NCBI GenBank assembly: GCA_003222035.1
Contig: QHUS01000068.1
Coordinates: 1 to 50,343 of the forward strand
Length of the DNA: 50,343 nucleotides
From: Gemmatimonadota bacterium
GTDB taxonomy: Bacteria > Gemmatimonadota > Gemmatimonadetes > Gemmatimonadales > GWC2-71-9
Direction: 5' to 3'
Numbering within the stretch: position 1 is the stretch's first letter; each line of letters starts with the position of its first letter. Positions 31,844 to 41,995 of this stretch are shown here, one piece after another. A model generated the notes under the pieces. That model saw only the letters and a program-made list of their open reading frames with translations, ran no database searches and was not told the DNA's origin. The position numbers and the translations under genes were made by a program.

Positions 31844-33471
31844 CTGGTGTGTCCCTCCGCTGTAGTGGTCCCCAACGTATTCTGGAGCGGCCGGTACTGC
31901 ACGTCCAGGACGGCGAGCCGCTCGAGCTGGTGGGGCAGCCGCCGCACGAAGTCGCCGTAGTCCCGCCCCTCCCGCGGCGTCCATAGAACCTCGGCGAGCG
32001 CGCACACGCGCGGGAAGGTCATGTACTCGACGCGCTTTGGGTCGGGCATGTATTCGGTCCAGACCTGTCCCTGCCCGCCCAGGATATGCCTGGCCTCCGC
32101 CGGGGTCAGCGTGGGGGGCACGGGCTCGAACGCATACACCGTGTCGAGCGGCAGGAAGCCGCCAATCGCCAGCGGCTCACGCGTCGTGTCGGCGACTTGG
32201 TAATAGTCGAAGTACGTGTGCGAGGTCGGTGCCATCACGACGTCGTGCCCGGCGCGGGCTGCCGCGATACCGCCGTCGGTTCCCCGCCACGACATTACCG
32301 TCGCATTCGGCGCGAGCCCTCCCTGAAGGATCTCGTCCCATCCGATGAGCGAGCGACCATGCGCCGTGAGAAACTCGTCCATGCGGCGTGTGAACCAGCT
32401 CTGCAGCTCGTCCTCGTCCTTCAGGCCGAGCTCCCGAATGCGCTGCTGTGCCAGCGAGCTCGCCTTCCATTGGGCCTTCGGCGCCTCGTCGCCGCCGATG
32501 TGGATCCAGCGACCGGGAAACAACGCCATCACCTCGGTGAGCACGTTCTGGTAGAACCGGATGGTCGGCTCGCCCGGGTTGAGGATGTTCTCGTCGACAC
32601 CCCAGCTGGTCCAGGGCGACAGCGTATCACCCGTGTTGCCAAGCTCGGGATAGGCGGCGATTGCGGCTTGGGAGTGCCCCGGCATCTCGATTTCGGGAAC
32701 GATCGTGACGAACCGCGCCTGCGCGTACGCCACGACCTCGCGGATGTCGTCCTGCGTGTAGTACCCCCCGTGCCGCTGGCCGTCGAACCGCCATTTGGCC
32801 GAGTCGTCGTCCGGCCGGCCGATGATCGTCTGACCCCGCCAGGCGCCCACTTCGGCGAGCCGCGGATACTGCTTGATCTCGATACGCCAGCCCTGATCTT
32901 CAGTCAGGTGCCAGTGAAAGCGGTTCATCTTATGGAGCGCCAGGAGGTCGATGTACTTCTTCACGAACTCCTTCGGCATGAAGTGCCGCCCCACGTCGAG
33001 GTGCATGCCCCGCCAGGTGAAGCGCGGGTAGTCCTCGATCGAGACCGCGGGCATGCGCCACGCCGTTCCCGTCACCTTTGCTTCGCGCAGGATCGCCGGA
33101 GGCAAGAGTTGTCGTAGCGTCTGGATCGCGTAGAAGGCGCCCGCGGGCCGGAGGGCCCGGATCGTGACGCGCGCGGGCGTCACCTCCAGTCGGTACCCCT
33201 CGTCGCGCAGCGCCTTGAGGGTCGTGTCGAGGCCGAGCGAGATGACGCGCGTACCCGCGGGAGCCGAAGCTCGTACCGCCAGGCGGTAGCCTGTCGCGGG
33301 GAACAGATAGTCGGCCAGTGTCCCGCCCAGCTCACGCGTGCCGCGGTCGGTCACGATGACGGTGGCGGCTGTGAGCGTGAAGGTTCCGGTCCGGGGAGTG
33401 AAACGCACTGGGCGCGGGACGATGGCGAGCCCCGAGTCGAGCGTCGCGACCAGCAACAGCGCGGTGAGCAT
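31840..33471 (-). CDS. GH20 beta-N-acetylhexosaminidase
   Basis: A 543-residue glycoside hydrolase that removes terminal beta-linked GlcNAc or GalNAc. A short hydrophobic start (MLTALLLVATLDSGLA) suggests export. The GH20b domain spans about 18-135, then the TIM barrel begins at YPRFTWRGMHLDVGRHF. Catalytic D328-E329 lie in HIGGDEAPK, with substrate-assisted cleavage as usual for the family; FHWHLTEDQGWR is also conserved. It may serve chitin, peptidoglycan or glycoprotein recycling in this sugar-catabolic region. Its stop overlaps the selenoperoxiredoxin ATG. Confidence 0.95.
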   Translation of the reverse strand: MLTALLLVATLDSGLAIVPRPVRFTPRTGTFTLTAATVIVTDRGTRELGGTLADYLFPATGYRLAVRASAPAGTRVISLGLDTTLKALRDEGYRLEVTPARVTIRALRPAGAFYAIQTLRQLLPPAILREAKVTGTAWRMPAVSIEDYPRFTWRGMHLDVGRHFMPKEFVKKYIDLLALHKMNRFHWHLTEDQGWRIEIKQYPRLAEVGAWRGQTIIGRPDDDSAKWRFDGQRHGGYYTQDDIREVVAYAQARFVTIVPEIEMPGHSQAAIAAYPELGNTGDTLSPWTSWGVDENILNPGEPTIRFYQNVLTEVMALFPGRWIHIGGDEAPKAQWKASSLAQQRIRELGLKDEDELQSWFTRRMDEFLTAHGRSLIGWDEILQGGLAPNATVMSWRGTDGGIAAARAGHDVVMAPTSHTYFDYYQVADTTREPLAIGGFLPLDTVYAFEPVPPTLTPAEARHILGGQGQVWTEYMPDPKRVEYMTFPRVCALAEVLWTPREGRDYGDFVRRLPHQLERLAVLDVQYRPLQNTLGTTTAEGHTR

Positions 33472-33481
33472 CAGCTAGTCC

Positions 33482-34186
33482 TCACGGCTTGAGGTCTCTG
33501 ACCCAGATGTCCCGATAGCGGATGGGATGGCCGTGATCTTGCAGCATCAGCGGCAGTCGATCGGGGTGTGGGCGGTAGTGCGCCCGGCTCCCGTGCACCG
33601 TCCAACCGGTGATAATCGTATTGTCCTGCACCAGCACGCCATTGTGGAGCACCGTCACGCGCGCCGAGTCGCGTACCGCGTCACCCGTGAATGTCGGCCG
33701 GTGGAAGACGATGTCGTACGTCTGCCATTGCCCGGGCGGGCGGCTGGCGTTGACGAGCGGTGGCGTCTGCCCGTACACGGCGGCGGCCTGGCCGTCGGCG
33801 TAGGTGTCGTTACGATACGAGTCGAGCACCTGAACCTCGTAATGCGTCATCAGGAAGACACCGCTGTTACCGCGCTCCTGGCCTTCGCCCCTCGCCGGTA
33901 CGGGCGTGGCCCATTCGATGTGCAGCTGCACGTCCCCGAAGTCGCGCTGCGTGCGGATCGACCCGGCACCGGCGGCGACCTCCATGTAACCGTCGCGGAC
34001 CACCCAGCCCGCGGGCGTGCCCTCGAGCGAGCGCCAGTGCGAGAGATCCTTGCCGTCGAACAGCACGATGGCGTCGGACGGCGGTGGAACGGGTGGACGT
34101 TCCGGGCCGGGCTCCACGATCGGAGGGCGGGGACGGTCCATGGAGTGGACGGGCCAGGTTTGGGCGGTCATCGTGGCGGGGAGCAT
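33482..34186 (-). CDS. DUF1080 (3-keto-disaccharide hydrolase family) protein 2
   Basis: A 234-residue DUF1080 protein: IVLFDGKDLSHWRS, VQLHIEWATP, ERGNSGVFLMTHYEVQVLDSY, PPGQWQTYDIVFHRP and the end LMLQDHGHPIRYRDIWVRD. The chosen ATG (34186) gives only MLPATMTAQ before the domain, a weak export signal. A hydrophobic AFIVIGVMLPA upstream would make a better one, but that frame runs into the repeat element and has no start codon. The repeat may have cut off the original signal. It ends 11 bases from the GH20 start. Confidence 0.85.
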   Translation of the reverse strand: MLPATMTAQTWPVHSMDRPRPPIVEPGPERPPVPPPSDAIVLFDGKDLSHWRSLEGTPAGWVVRDGYMEVAAGAGSIRTQRDFGDVQLHIEWATPVPARGEGQERGNSGVFLMTHYEVQVLDSYRNDTYADGQAAAVYGQTPPLVNASRPPGQWQTYDIVFHRPTFTGDAVRDSARVTVLHNGVLVQDNTIITGWTVHGSRAHYRPHPDRLPLMLQDHGHPIRYRDIWVRDLKP

Positions 34187-34202
34187 AACTCCGATGACAA
34201 TG

Positions 34203-34280
34203 AACGCGGAACGGGGAACGCGGAATGCGGAACAGAAGGTGGCGGTGCTGTTCCGCGTTCCCACTTCCGCGTTCCGCGTT
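34203..34280. repeat. Heptamer hairpin element, copy 2
   Basis: Left arm 34203-34235: AACGCGG, AACGGGG, AACGCGG, AATGCGG, AACAG. Loop 34236-34247 (12 nt). Right arm 34248-34280, the reverse complement of AACGCGG, AACGCGG, AAGTGGG, AACGCGG, AACAG. The innermost 14 bp pair perfectly. It fills the gap between the Gfo/Idh stop and the DUF1080 start. The right arm matches the left arm of copy 1 (509-541) at 32 of 33 positions. Confidence 0.85.
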
Positions 34281-34284
34281 TCCC

Positions 34285-35526
34285 TCACGGTTTCCACGTT
34301 CCCTGCGCCACCGCGGGCACGAACTTCTCGAGCCCCGCCGGGGGGAATTCCAGCGTCTTGCCCTGCTCGGCGCTCATGTACGCGGTCATCAGAATCTTCA
34401 CGACCTCGACGCCGTCGTCGAACGTCAGGAGGGGCTGTTCGCGTCCCAGGAAGGCGCGCACGAAGTGCCGGTCCTCGGCGTCGTACCCGTAGGTTGCCGA
34501 CTCGTCCGTCACCACCGGCATGAGGCCCATCTCGGCGTTCTGCTTCTCGACGAGATCCTCGCCTTGCTTCCCCCGGACCTCGCGGCTGAAGAACAGCTTG
34601 AGCCCGCTGTCGAGCGAATTCCAGGACATGGAGTACTCGGGGCCGAGCAGCTCTGCCGAGAGACGCAACCCGGCGCCCACGAAGCTCCAGGACGTCGTCG
34701 CTTCGCCCAGCACCGTGGCACCATCGTCGCTCCGGAGTTCGATGTACAGGTTTGCGAAATCCTCGGAGGGGCGGCGGGCGTAGTCCACGTCCTTGCCCAT
34801 CGTCTGCTGCAGCCGCTTGGCGTACTCGGGACGGCTCCACTTGAGGCTCGCGATGTGGCCGGTGACGCGGACCGGTTTCAGCGACGCGGCCGGCGCGCCG
34901 GGCTGCGTCAGCAGGTGGCGCACCACCAGCGCGGAGTGACACATCATGTCATTGAGGACGCCGCCGCCCTGCCGGTCGCCCTGCCAGAACCATGGAGTAT
35001 GGGGACCACTGTGCTCCTCGGCCGCGCGCGCCAGGTACGGACGCCCGGTGAGTGCCGCCCCCCGCGCCCAGATGATGGCGCGTCCCTGCGCCACGGCGGG
35101 CGCGAACACCTGATCCTCGAGGTAGCCGTGCGTGATCCCGGCCTGCGTTACGAGCTCGGTCACGCGCATGGCCTCGGCGACGTTGCGGGCGAGCGGCTTC
35201 TCGCAGGCAATCCCGCGCAGCTCCCCCTTACCGCTTTTGACCGTGTCCGCGATCTCCTCGACGTTTGCGATGCGAGCGAAGTTCGGGCCGCACAACCACA
35301 ACGCGCCGATCGCCGGGTCGGCGACCATCGCCGCGATCGAGCGGTACGGCTTCGCCGCGCCGACGTCCAAGTCGCGGGCCATCGTCGCCATCTCCTGCGC
35401 CCGCTGCGGATTCGGGCTCCACACGCCCAGGACGTCCGCGTCCCGCACGGCCCGGAACGCCCGTAGATGAAACCGCGCGTTGAACCCGCTGCCCACGAAT
35501 CCGACGCCCAGTCGCGTTCCGGTCAT
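34285..35526 (-). CDS. Gfo/Idh/MocA family oxidoreductase
   Basis: A 413-residue NAD(P)-dependent dehydrogenase. The Rossmann entry is GVGFVGSGFNARFHLRAF; the substrate-loop lysine is in ACEKPLARNVAEA, and a QGGGVLNDMMCH motif matches the conserved G-x3-D-x3-H of the family. Unlike the other member at 28.8 kb it has no Tat signal and is intact. It probably reduces or oxidises a keto-sugar in the cytoplasm. The ATG at 35526 is chosen; a start at 35571, overlapping the upstream stop, would add 15 Gly/Lys-rich residues encoded by a poly-purine repeat. Confidence 0.9.
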   Translation of the reverse strand: MTGTRLGVGFVGSGFNARFHLRAFRAVRDADVLGVWSPNPQRAQEMATMARDLDVGAAKPYRSIAAMVADPAIGALWLCGPNFARIANVEEIADTVKSGKGELRGIACEKPLARNVAEAMRVTELVTQAGITHGYLEDQVFAPAVAQGRAIIWARGAALTGRPYLARAAEEHSGPHTPWFWQGDRQGGGVLNDMMCHSALVVRHLLTQPGAPAASLKPVRVTGHIASLKWSRPEYAKRLQQTMGKDVDYARRPSEDFANLYIELRSDDGATVLGEATTSWSFVGAGLRLSAELLGPEYSMSWNSLDSGLKLFFSREVRGKQGEDLVEKQNAEMGLMPVVTDESATYGYDAEDRHFVRAFLGREQPLLTFDDGVEVVKILMTAYMSAEQGKTLEFPPAGLEKFVPAVAQGTWKP

Positions 35527-35533
35527 ACCGTCG

Positions 35534-35569
35534 CTCTTCCCCTTTCCCCGTTCCCCCTTTCCCCCTTTC
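35534..35569 (+). repeat. CTTTCCC-type heptamer tract
   Basis: About five imperfect 7- to 8-nt units of the type CTTTCCC (GGGAAAG on the coding strand). They fill the 44-base gap between the small dehydrogenase subunit and the Gfo/Idh gene. There is no inverted partner. Confidence 0.6.
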
Positions 35570-35570
35570 A

Positions 35571-36155
35571 TCAGTAGGTCACGCCGAGCTTGGCCAGCGC
35601 CTCGGGTGGGCATCCCTTCCACTCGGAGACGACCGTGTTGCCGATGTAGCGAAGGTCCTGCACGCCCAGCTTGCTCGAGAAGAAGCCCGAGGCGGTGAGG
35701 TCCCGGAAGCGGTTGAAGAACGCGACGCCGGCGGCGTGGGCCGGCTTCGCCTTGCGCGGCCACGCGATGTCGTCGAGCACGGCGCCGCGCTCCCCCGCCG
35801 TGCAGGCGACGAAGGTCTTGCCGTACCGCTCATCGCACTCATGGTCGAGCCACGCCAGGCCGCCGCGCACCGGCGTCTGCAGGTCCGGGTCGTCGCCCAG
35901 CATGAAGTCCATGAATTCGGGGACGCCGGCCTCCGTGGCGCTCCCTGAGCGCTCGTCCCTGGGAAGGATCAGGTCTACCAGCACCCGCACGGTCTCCCAC
36001 TCGTGCGGCGTGAACTGCTTCGGCTCGTAGGGCAGGCCGCGCGCCAGCGTCTCGCGCGCGCGGGCGGAGGCTTCCCGCACCGAGTCGGGGGTGAAGGCGA
36101 ACGCCGCGGCGAGCGGTGTCACGGCGAGCAGGCGCACGGCCTCGCGCCGGTCCAT
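35571..36155 (-). CDS. Gluconate 2-dehydrogenase subunit 3 family protein (Tat-borne small subunit) 1
   Basis: A 194-residue small subunit of a membrane or periplasmic FAD-dependent sugar dehydrogenase. It starts MDRREAVRLLAVTPLAAAFAF, a twin-arginine-type signal, and contains the family core FTPHEWETVRVLVDLILPRDERSGSATEAGVPEFMDFML. In known complexes this subunit carries the Tat signal for the catalytic subunit and supports its folding. The GMC catalytic gene lies immediately upstream on the same strand. An alternative GTG at 36191, overlapping that gene's stop, would translate the octamer repeat between the two. Confidence 0.88.
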   Translation of the reverse strand: MDRREAVRLLAVTPLAAAFAFTPDSVREASARARETLARGLPYEPKQFTPHEWETVRVLVDLILPRDERSGSATEAGVPEFMDFMLGDDPDLQTPVRGGLAWLDHECDERYGKTFVACTAGERGAVLDDIAWPRKAKPAHAAGVAFFNRFRDLTASGFFSSKLGVQDLRYIGNTVVSEWKGCPPEALAKLGVTY

Positions 36156-36156
36156 T

Positions 36157-36187
36157 CGGTCCGACCGTCCGACCCTCCGACCGTCCG
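36157..36187. repeat. GTCCGACC-type octamer array, copy 1
   Basis: Four tandem 8-nt units (CGGTCCGA, CCGTCCGA, CCCTCCGA, CCGTCCG) that exactly fill the space between the GMC stop and the small-subunit ATG. Related arrays lie at 38635-38658, 38734-38760 and 50111-50134. Confidence 0.75.
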
Positions 36188-37869
36188 TCACAGCGCCCCC
36201 TGCTTGATCTGGTTGGTGATGTAGTCGCTGGTCCGCATGGCCAGCGCGAGAATCGTCCACGTCGGGTTCTTATCCGCCTGGGACACGAACGGCCCGCCAT
36301 CCGCGACGAACAGGTTCTTGCAGTCGTGCGCTTGGCACCACCGGTTCGTGACCGACGTCTTGGGGTCCTCGCCCATGCGCGTGCCACCCAGCTCGTGGAT
36401 GATGACGCCCCCGGCGGCGATCCCGTACCCCTGCGCCGCCGTCGGCATCGGCGTGAACACCTCGCCGCCCATCTCGGCGATGAGCGCCCGGAACGTCTCC
36501 TGCATGTGCTTCACCTGCTTGTACTCGTGGTCGGTCCACTTCCAGTGGAACCGCAGCACCGGGATTCCCCACCGATCCACCACCTGCGGGTCGATCTCGC
36601 AGTAGGTGTCGTCGTTGGGAATCATTTCGCCCCGGCCCGAGAAGCCGATCGTCGCGCCGTAATAGCGGCGGTAGTCGTCCTTGAGCTGCTTCCCATAGCC
36701 CCCACCCGACGGGTAGCGCTGAATCCCGCCCAGGATGCCGTACGACGGCACCTGGGCCCCTCCCCAGACTTCGATGTGGTAGCCGCGCGGGAAGTCGAGC
36801 CTGGCGTTGTCGAGCCACCACGGCATGTAGAGGTGCATCCCCCCCACGCCGTCATGGTTGTGCGGTACGTGGTCCATCATCTTCGGAATGAACCCGGACA
36901 CGTCTGTTCCCGTGGTATCGGTGATGTAGCGGCCCACCGTGCCACTGGAGTTGGCGAGGCCGTTGGGGAACAGGGTCGACTTGGAGTTCAGCAGCAGCCG
37001 GGCGGATTCGAGCGCGCTCGCCGCGAGGACAACGACTTTGGCCCGCACGCGCTGGTCCGTCCCCGTCGTCTTGTCCACGTAGGCCACGCCGGTGGCGCGG
37101 CCGATCGCGTCGACGATGACTTCGCGGGCCATGGCGTTGGTCAACAGCCTGAGCTTGCCGGTGGCGAGCGCCGGCCCGATGAGCACGTTGGTGGACGTGA
37201 AGTTCGCGTTCACACGGCAGCCGCGGTTGCACTGGCCGCAGTAGTGGCAGGCCGCCCGTCCGTTCAGCGGACGAGTAAGAATCGACAACCGCGCGGGAAT
37301 GCACGTGATCTTCAAGCGATCGGCCGCCTGCTTGACGAGCAGCTCGTGACAGCGCGGACGGGGCGGCGGTTGAAACTGCCCGTTCGGCTCGTTCGGGAGA
37401 TTCTCCGCGCTGCCGAAGATCCCGATCAGCCGATCCACACGATCGTAGTACGGTGCCACGTCCTCGTAGGCGATGGGCCAGTCGTCACCCACTCCGTCCC
37501 GGCTCTTGCGCTTGAAGTCGTATGGCCCGAAGCGCAGCGAAATGCGACCCCAGTGGTTGGTCCGGCCTCCCACCATCCGGGCGCGCCACCAGCTGAACTC
37601 GGTGTCGGGAGCGCGTGTGTAGGGCTCTCCGGGAAGCTCCCACCCGCCGATGCACGCATCGAACTCGCCGAACGGCCGCTCGCGCGTGGACTTGCCGCGC
37701 CGGGGGGACTCGTAGGGCCATGTCAGCATCGCCGAGTCCTTGGCGTTGTCCCAGGGCTGGCCCGCTTCGAGCATGATCACGTCGGCACCGGCCTGGGTCA
37801 GTGCGTAAGCAGCCATGCCGCCGCCCGCTCCCGAGCCGACGATGCAGACGTCGTAGATCTTCGCCTGGT

Positions 37870-37882
<13 letters not shown>
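36188..37882 (-). CDS. GMC-family FAD-dependent sugar dehydrogenase 1
   Basis: A 564-residue catalytic subunit. The FAD-binding GSGAGGGMAA is at 16-25 with the LEAG acidic partner at 38-41; VGGRTNHWGR (104-113) and the C-terminal HELGGTRMGEDPKTSV and NPTWTILALAMRTSDYI blocks are typical of the family. The cluster C212-x2-C215-x2-C218-x3-C222 matches the region that binds a [3Fe-4S] cluster in bacterial FAD glucose dehydrogenases, which would relay electrons onward. It has no signal of its own and is probably exported with the Tat-borne small subunit encoded next. Its start overlaps the upstream isomerase gene by 13 bases. Confidence 0.92.
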
Positions 37883-38762
<880 letters not shown>

Positions 38763-38763
<1 letters not shown>

Positions 38764-39602
38764 CAGAATTCCAGCTTTTTCAGGTAGTCGCAGCTCGCGC
38801 GAATCGACGCGAAGGGGTCGGCGGGCTGGTCGTGCTCCACGAAGAAATGCTTGATCCCGGCCTGATCCTCCCGGCCGAAGATCCGCTTCCAATCGATCTT
38901 GCCGGCCCCCACGTCGGCCATCTTTTGATCGGGCGGCCCCATCGAGTCCTTCACATGCACCATGGGGAACCGGCCGGGCCAGCGCGCGAAGTACTTGAGC
39001 GGATCCTGCCCCCCCTTGGTGATCCAGTAGAGGTCCATCTCCATCTGCACGAGCTTGGGGTCCGTCTCGGCGAGCAGGATGTCGTACGGGAGCTGGCCGC
39101 CGGTCGGCACGAATTCGAAATCGTGGTTGTGATAGGCGAACTGCAGCCCCGCGGCGCGCGCCTGCTCCGCCGCCTTGTTGAAGTCGGCCGCGATCTTTTT
39201 GAACCCGTCGACTCCGGTGCGGGCCTCCTCGGGGATCCACGCCACCACGACGTAGCGGTGCCCGATCACGCGCGCCGCGTCGAGCGCCTGCGGCCACTTG
39301 TCCGGGTCGATCGAGATGTGGGCCGACGGGGCGGCGAGGCCGTTCCGGTCGAGTATGGCGCGCACGTCCGCGGGTGACTTCCCGAAGTAGCCCGCGAACT
39401 CCACTTCCTTGTAGCCGATGCCGGCGACCTTCGCGATCGTTCCTTCGAGGTCCTTCTTCATCTCGTCACGGACGGTGTACAGCTGCAGGCCGATGCGGTC
39501 GAGGCGGTGACGCGAGCGGCGCGCCCTGAGCGGTGATCCGGGCACGATCGCTGCCAGTGCCGCGCCCGTCATAGTTTCGAGAAACGCGCGTCGATCGGTC
39601 AT
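38763..39602 (-). CDS. Sugar phosphate isomerase/epimerase-like TIM-barrel protein with Tat signal
   Basis: A 279-residue xylose-isomerase-like barrel. It starts MTDRRAFLETMTGAALAAIVPG, a twin-arginine-type signal, and continues RIGLQLYTVRDEMKKDLEGTIAKVAGIGYKEVEFAGYFG, typical of the periplasmic DUF1080-associated isomerases. Metal-site candidates lie in FAYHNHDFEF, LVQMEMDLYWITKGG, MVHVKDSM and FFVEHDQP. It is second in the minus-strand operon, between a GMC gene (overlap of four bases) and the other isomerase. Confidence 0.9.
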
Positions 39603-41284
39603 AGTTCTCTCCGTTTCATCGCTTCCACCGCGTAGGCGGCGGCGCGTGCCGTTAACGCCATGTACGTGATCGAGGGGTTCTGGTTCGCCGTCGACGCCAT
39701 GCAGGCGCCGTCCGTCAGGAACAGGTTCTTCACGTCGTGGCACTGGTTGTGGGCATTCAGTACCGATGTCTTCGGGTCGCGGCCCATGCGCGCGGTCCCC
39801 ATCTCGTGAATCGTCAAGCCGGGCGCGTTGTCATCCACGAACGGCTTGATGTCCTTCGCTCCCGCTGCCTCGAGCATCTCCGCGGCTGTGACCGACATAT
39901 CGTGCAGCAGCTTGTGCTCGTTGTCGCTCCACTGACAGTGGATCCGCAGGACCGGGACGCCCCAGGCGTCGACCTTCTCCGCGTCGAGCTCGACGTAGTT
40001 CGTGGGACGTGGCAGGCACTCGCCGAACCCGTAGAACGAAAACCCCCACGGCCCGGGCGAGCGAAGCGCCCGCTTCAGCTCGACTCCAAAGCCGGGCTGC
40101 GATGCGACCCGCCCCCAGCCGGGGCGCCCGGCCCCCCCTTGAAACCCGTAGCCCCGCAGGAAGTCGGGGTGCGCCGTCTTCACGTTGCGGAACCGCGGCA
40201 CGTAGATCCCGTTGGGACGGTTGCCGTGGACGGTGCGGTCCTCGAGGCCCGGGATCGTGCCGTTCGCCCCACCGCCCATGGTGTGATCCATGAGGTTCTT
40301 GCCCAGCTGCCCGCTCGAGTTCGCGAGGCCCGTGGGGAAGCGCGCGGTGCGCGAGTTCAAAAGAATCCGGGTGGACTCGAGCGTCGACGCGCACAGGAAC
40401 ACCACCCGCGCGCGAAACTCGAGCGCCTCCTTGGTCTGCGCGTCGATGACGCGCACGCCCGCGGCGCGGCTGCGCTGCTCGTCGAAGATCACGCTGTGGA
40501 CGACGCTGTAGGGTCGGAGCGTGAGGCGCCCCGTCGCCTGCGCCACCGGGAGCGTCACTCCGATGCTGTTGAAGTAGGAACGTGTGATGCACCCGCGCTC
40601 GCAGGGCCCGCAGTAGTGGCACGCGGCGCGCCCACCGTGCGGTACGGTAAGGATCGCCACCCGCCCGATCGTCAACACCCGCTCGCCCGCGAAGCGCTTG
40701 GCGATCCCCTCCTTCACCACCTGCTCGGCGCAATTGAGTGCCATCGGAGGCAGGAACTGGCCATCCGGTAGCTGGGGCAGTCCCAGCCGCTCGCCGCTCA
40801 CCCCGATGAACCGTTCCACGTGATCGTACCACGGGGCGATCTCGGCGTAGCGGATCGGCCAATCCACGCCGAAACCGTCGCGCGCGTTGGCCTCGAAGTC
40901 GAGGTCGCTCCAGCGGTACACCTGTCGCCCCCACATGATCGAGCGACCGCCGACCTGGCGCCCGCGGATCCAGTGGAACGGCTTGTCGGGATCGAACGTG
41001 TACGGATTCTCGCGGTCGTTGACGAAGAACTTGCCGCTGTACTCGTTGCAGGCATAGCAGTGCCGCTGGATGAAGTGATCGCGCTCGAGCGCTTTGCGAT
41101 CGCCCAACCCCCGGAACTTCATCTCCCAGGGCGGCACGTGCTCCACGTAATCCCGGGCGGGATCGATCGGCCGGCCGGCTTCGAGCACCAGCGTCTTGAG
41201 GCCGCGCTCGCACAGCTCCTTCGCCGCCCACCCACCGGTGATGCCGGAGCCCACGACGATGGCGTCGAAGCTGGGCGCCGCCAT
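39599..41284 (-). CDS. GMC-family FAD-dependent sugar dehydrogenase 2
   Basis: A 561-residue catalytic subunit and paralogue of the GMC gene at 36.2 kb. The FAD site is GSGITGGWAA (12-21), the acidic partner LEAG (34-37), VGGRSIMWGR (111-120), and the C-terminal HEMGTARMGRDPKTSV and NPSITYMALTARAAAY blocks. C222-x2-C225-x2-C228-x3-C232 repeats the presumed [3Fe-4S] motif. A second Cys pair (C76, C79) in RHCYACNEY is absent from the first copy. It is the second gene after the divergent argG promoter region, coupled to its small subunit by a one-base overlap. Confidence 0.92.
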   Translation of the reverse strand: MAAPSFDAIVVGSGITGGWAAKELCERGLKTLVLEAGRPIDPARDYVEHVPPWEMKFRGLGDRKALERDHFIQRHCYACNEYSGKFFVNDRENPYTFDPDKPFHWIRGRQVGGRSIMWGRQVYRWSDLDFEANARDGFGVDWPIRYAEIAPWYDHVERFIGVSGERLGLPQLPDGQFLPPMALNCAEQVVKEGIAKRFAGERVLTIGRVAILTVPHGGRAACHYCGPCERGCITRSYFNSIGVTLPVAQATGRLTLRPYSVVHSVIFDEQRSRAAGVRVIDAQTKEALEFRARVVFLCASTLESTRILLNSRTARFPTGLANSSGQLGKNLMDHTMGGGANGTIPGLEDRTVHGNRPNGIYVPRFRNVKTAHPDFLRGYGFQGGAGRPGWGRVASQPGFGVELKRALRSPGPWGFSFYGFGECLPRPTNYVELDAEKVDAWGVPVLRIHCQWSDNEHKLLHDMSVTAAEMLEAAGAKDIKPFVDDNAPGLTIHEMGTARMGRDPKTSVLNAHNQCHDVKNLFLTDGACMASTANQNPSITYMALTARAAAYAVEAMKRREL

Positions 41285-41877
41285 CAATAGTCTCCCGGGG
41301 CGGCGCGCCAGCTGCCCAGGTCGGTGCATGCGTCGTACGACCCGGGGATCGTCTGATAGTGGAGCTCGGCGTTGGCCCCGACCTCCGACGTGCAGTAGCC
41401 GAACACCGCAACCCATTTCAACTGCTGGAAAAAGGGCGGCTGCGCGGCGGGCTGTGTTGGGTCGGACTTTTGGGCCTCGCCATCGAGTTGGGTGAGCAGC
41501 GTGACCCGCTGTGCCGCGGTCGCTGTCAGGAAGTCCGTGCCGAAGGCGCCGCGTGCCCGGGCGTCGATGTCCGCGAGCCCCTGCAGGAACTTGGCACGCT
41601 CGTCGTCGGCGGCCCACTCTGCCAGGAGAAGATCGATGAAGCGATGCACCTCGGCCGCGCGCGCGCCGGGCGTGTCGGTCGCCGGAATGATCATCTCCGC
41701 GATCGTTGCCACGGTCTCGCTCTGATGAGGATCGAGAACTTGGAAGGCCCTGCCGCGCCCCCGCGCTCGGGCGTGCACGCGCCGACCGGTCGCCCACAAC
41801 CCGTCGGCCGGCAATCCGGCGAACACGGGTAGTGCGATGGTGGCGCAGAGGGCGCCGAGCAGCTCGCGTCGGTTCAT
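41284..41877 (-). CDS. Gluconate 2-dehydrogenase subunit 3 family protein (Tat-borne small subunit) 2
   Basis: A 197-residue small subunit, MNRRELLGALCATIALPVFAGLPA at the N-terminus, a Tat-type signal. The core FQVLDPHQSETVATIAEMIIPATDTPGARAAEVHRFIDLLL is the family signature; the end FFQQLKWVAVFGYCTSEVGA is also conserved. It should chaperone and export the GMC subunit encoded one base downstream. A longer TTG start at 41904 adds nine residues before the twin arginine; the ATG at 41877 is preferred. It heads the minus-strand operon running to 33482. Confidence 0.88.
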   Translation of the reverse strand: MNRRELLGALCATIALPVFAGLPADGLWATGRRVHARARGRGRAFQVLDPHQSETVATIAEMIIPATDTPGARAAEVHRFIDLLLAEWAADDERAKFLQGLADIDARARGAFGTDFLTATAAQRVTLLTQLDGEAQKSDPTQPAAQPPFFQQLKWVAVFGYCTSEVGANAELHYQTIPGSYDACTDLGSWRAAPGDY

Positions 41878-41931
41878 GGGCGCCCACAAGAATCGGCCCG
41901 ACAAGCGGAGTCCGCTAGGTGGTCGCGGCCG

Positions 41932-41959
41932 TTGACAGGCCCCCGCGGGACTGTATGTT
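41932..41959 (+). promoter_or_regulatory. Sigma-70-type promoter of argGH
   Basis: A perfect TTGACA (41932-41937) and TATGTT (41954-41959) separated by 16 bases. An AGGAG ribosome site lies at 41985-41989, six bases before the argG ATG. This is the only consensus -35 and the clearest leadered promoter in the window. Confidence 0.65.
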
Positions 41960-41980
41960 TATGCACTGTACTGCATAAAC
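41957..41980 (+). promoter_or_regulatory. ArgR-type operator (ARG box) overlapping the argG promoter
   Basis: A perfect inverted repeat: GTTTATGCA (41957-41965), six bases, TGCATAAAC (41972-41980). It starts within the -10 box and covers the expected start of transcription. The AT-rich half-sites resemble known ArgR boxes and stand out in GC-rich DNA. An ArgR gene is present at 26401. Confidence 0.65.
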
Positions 41981-41995
41981 CGACAGGAGCCTATC

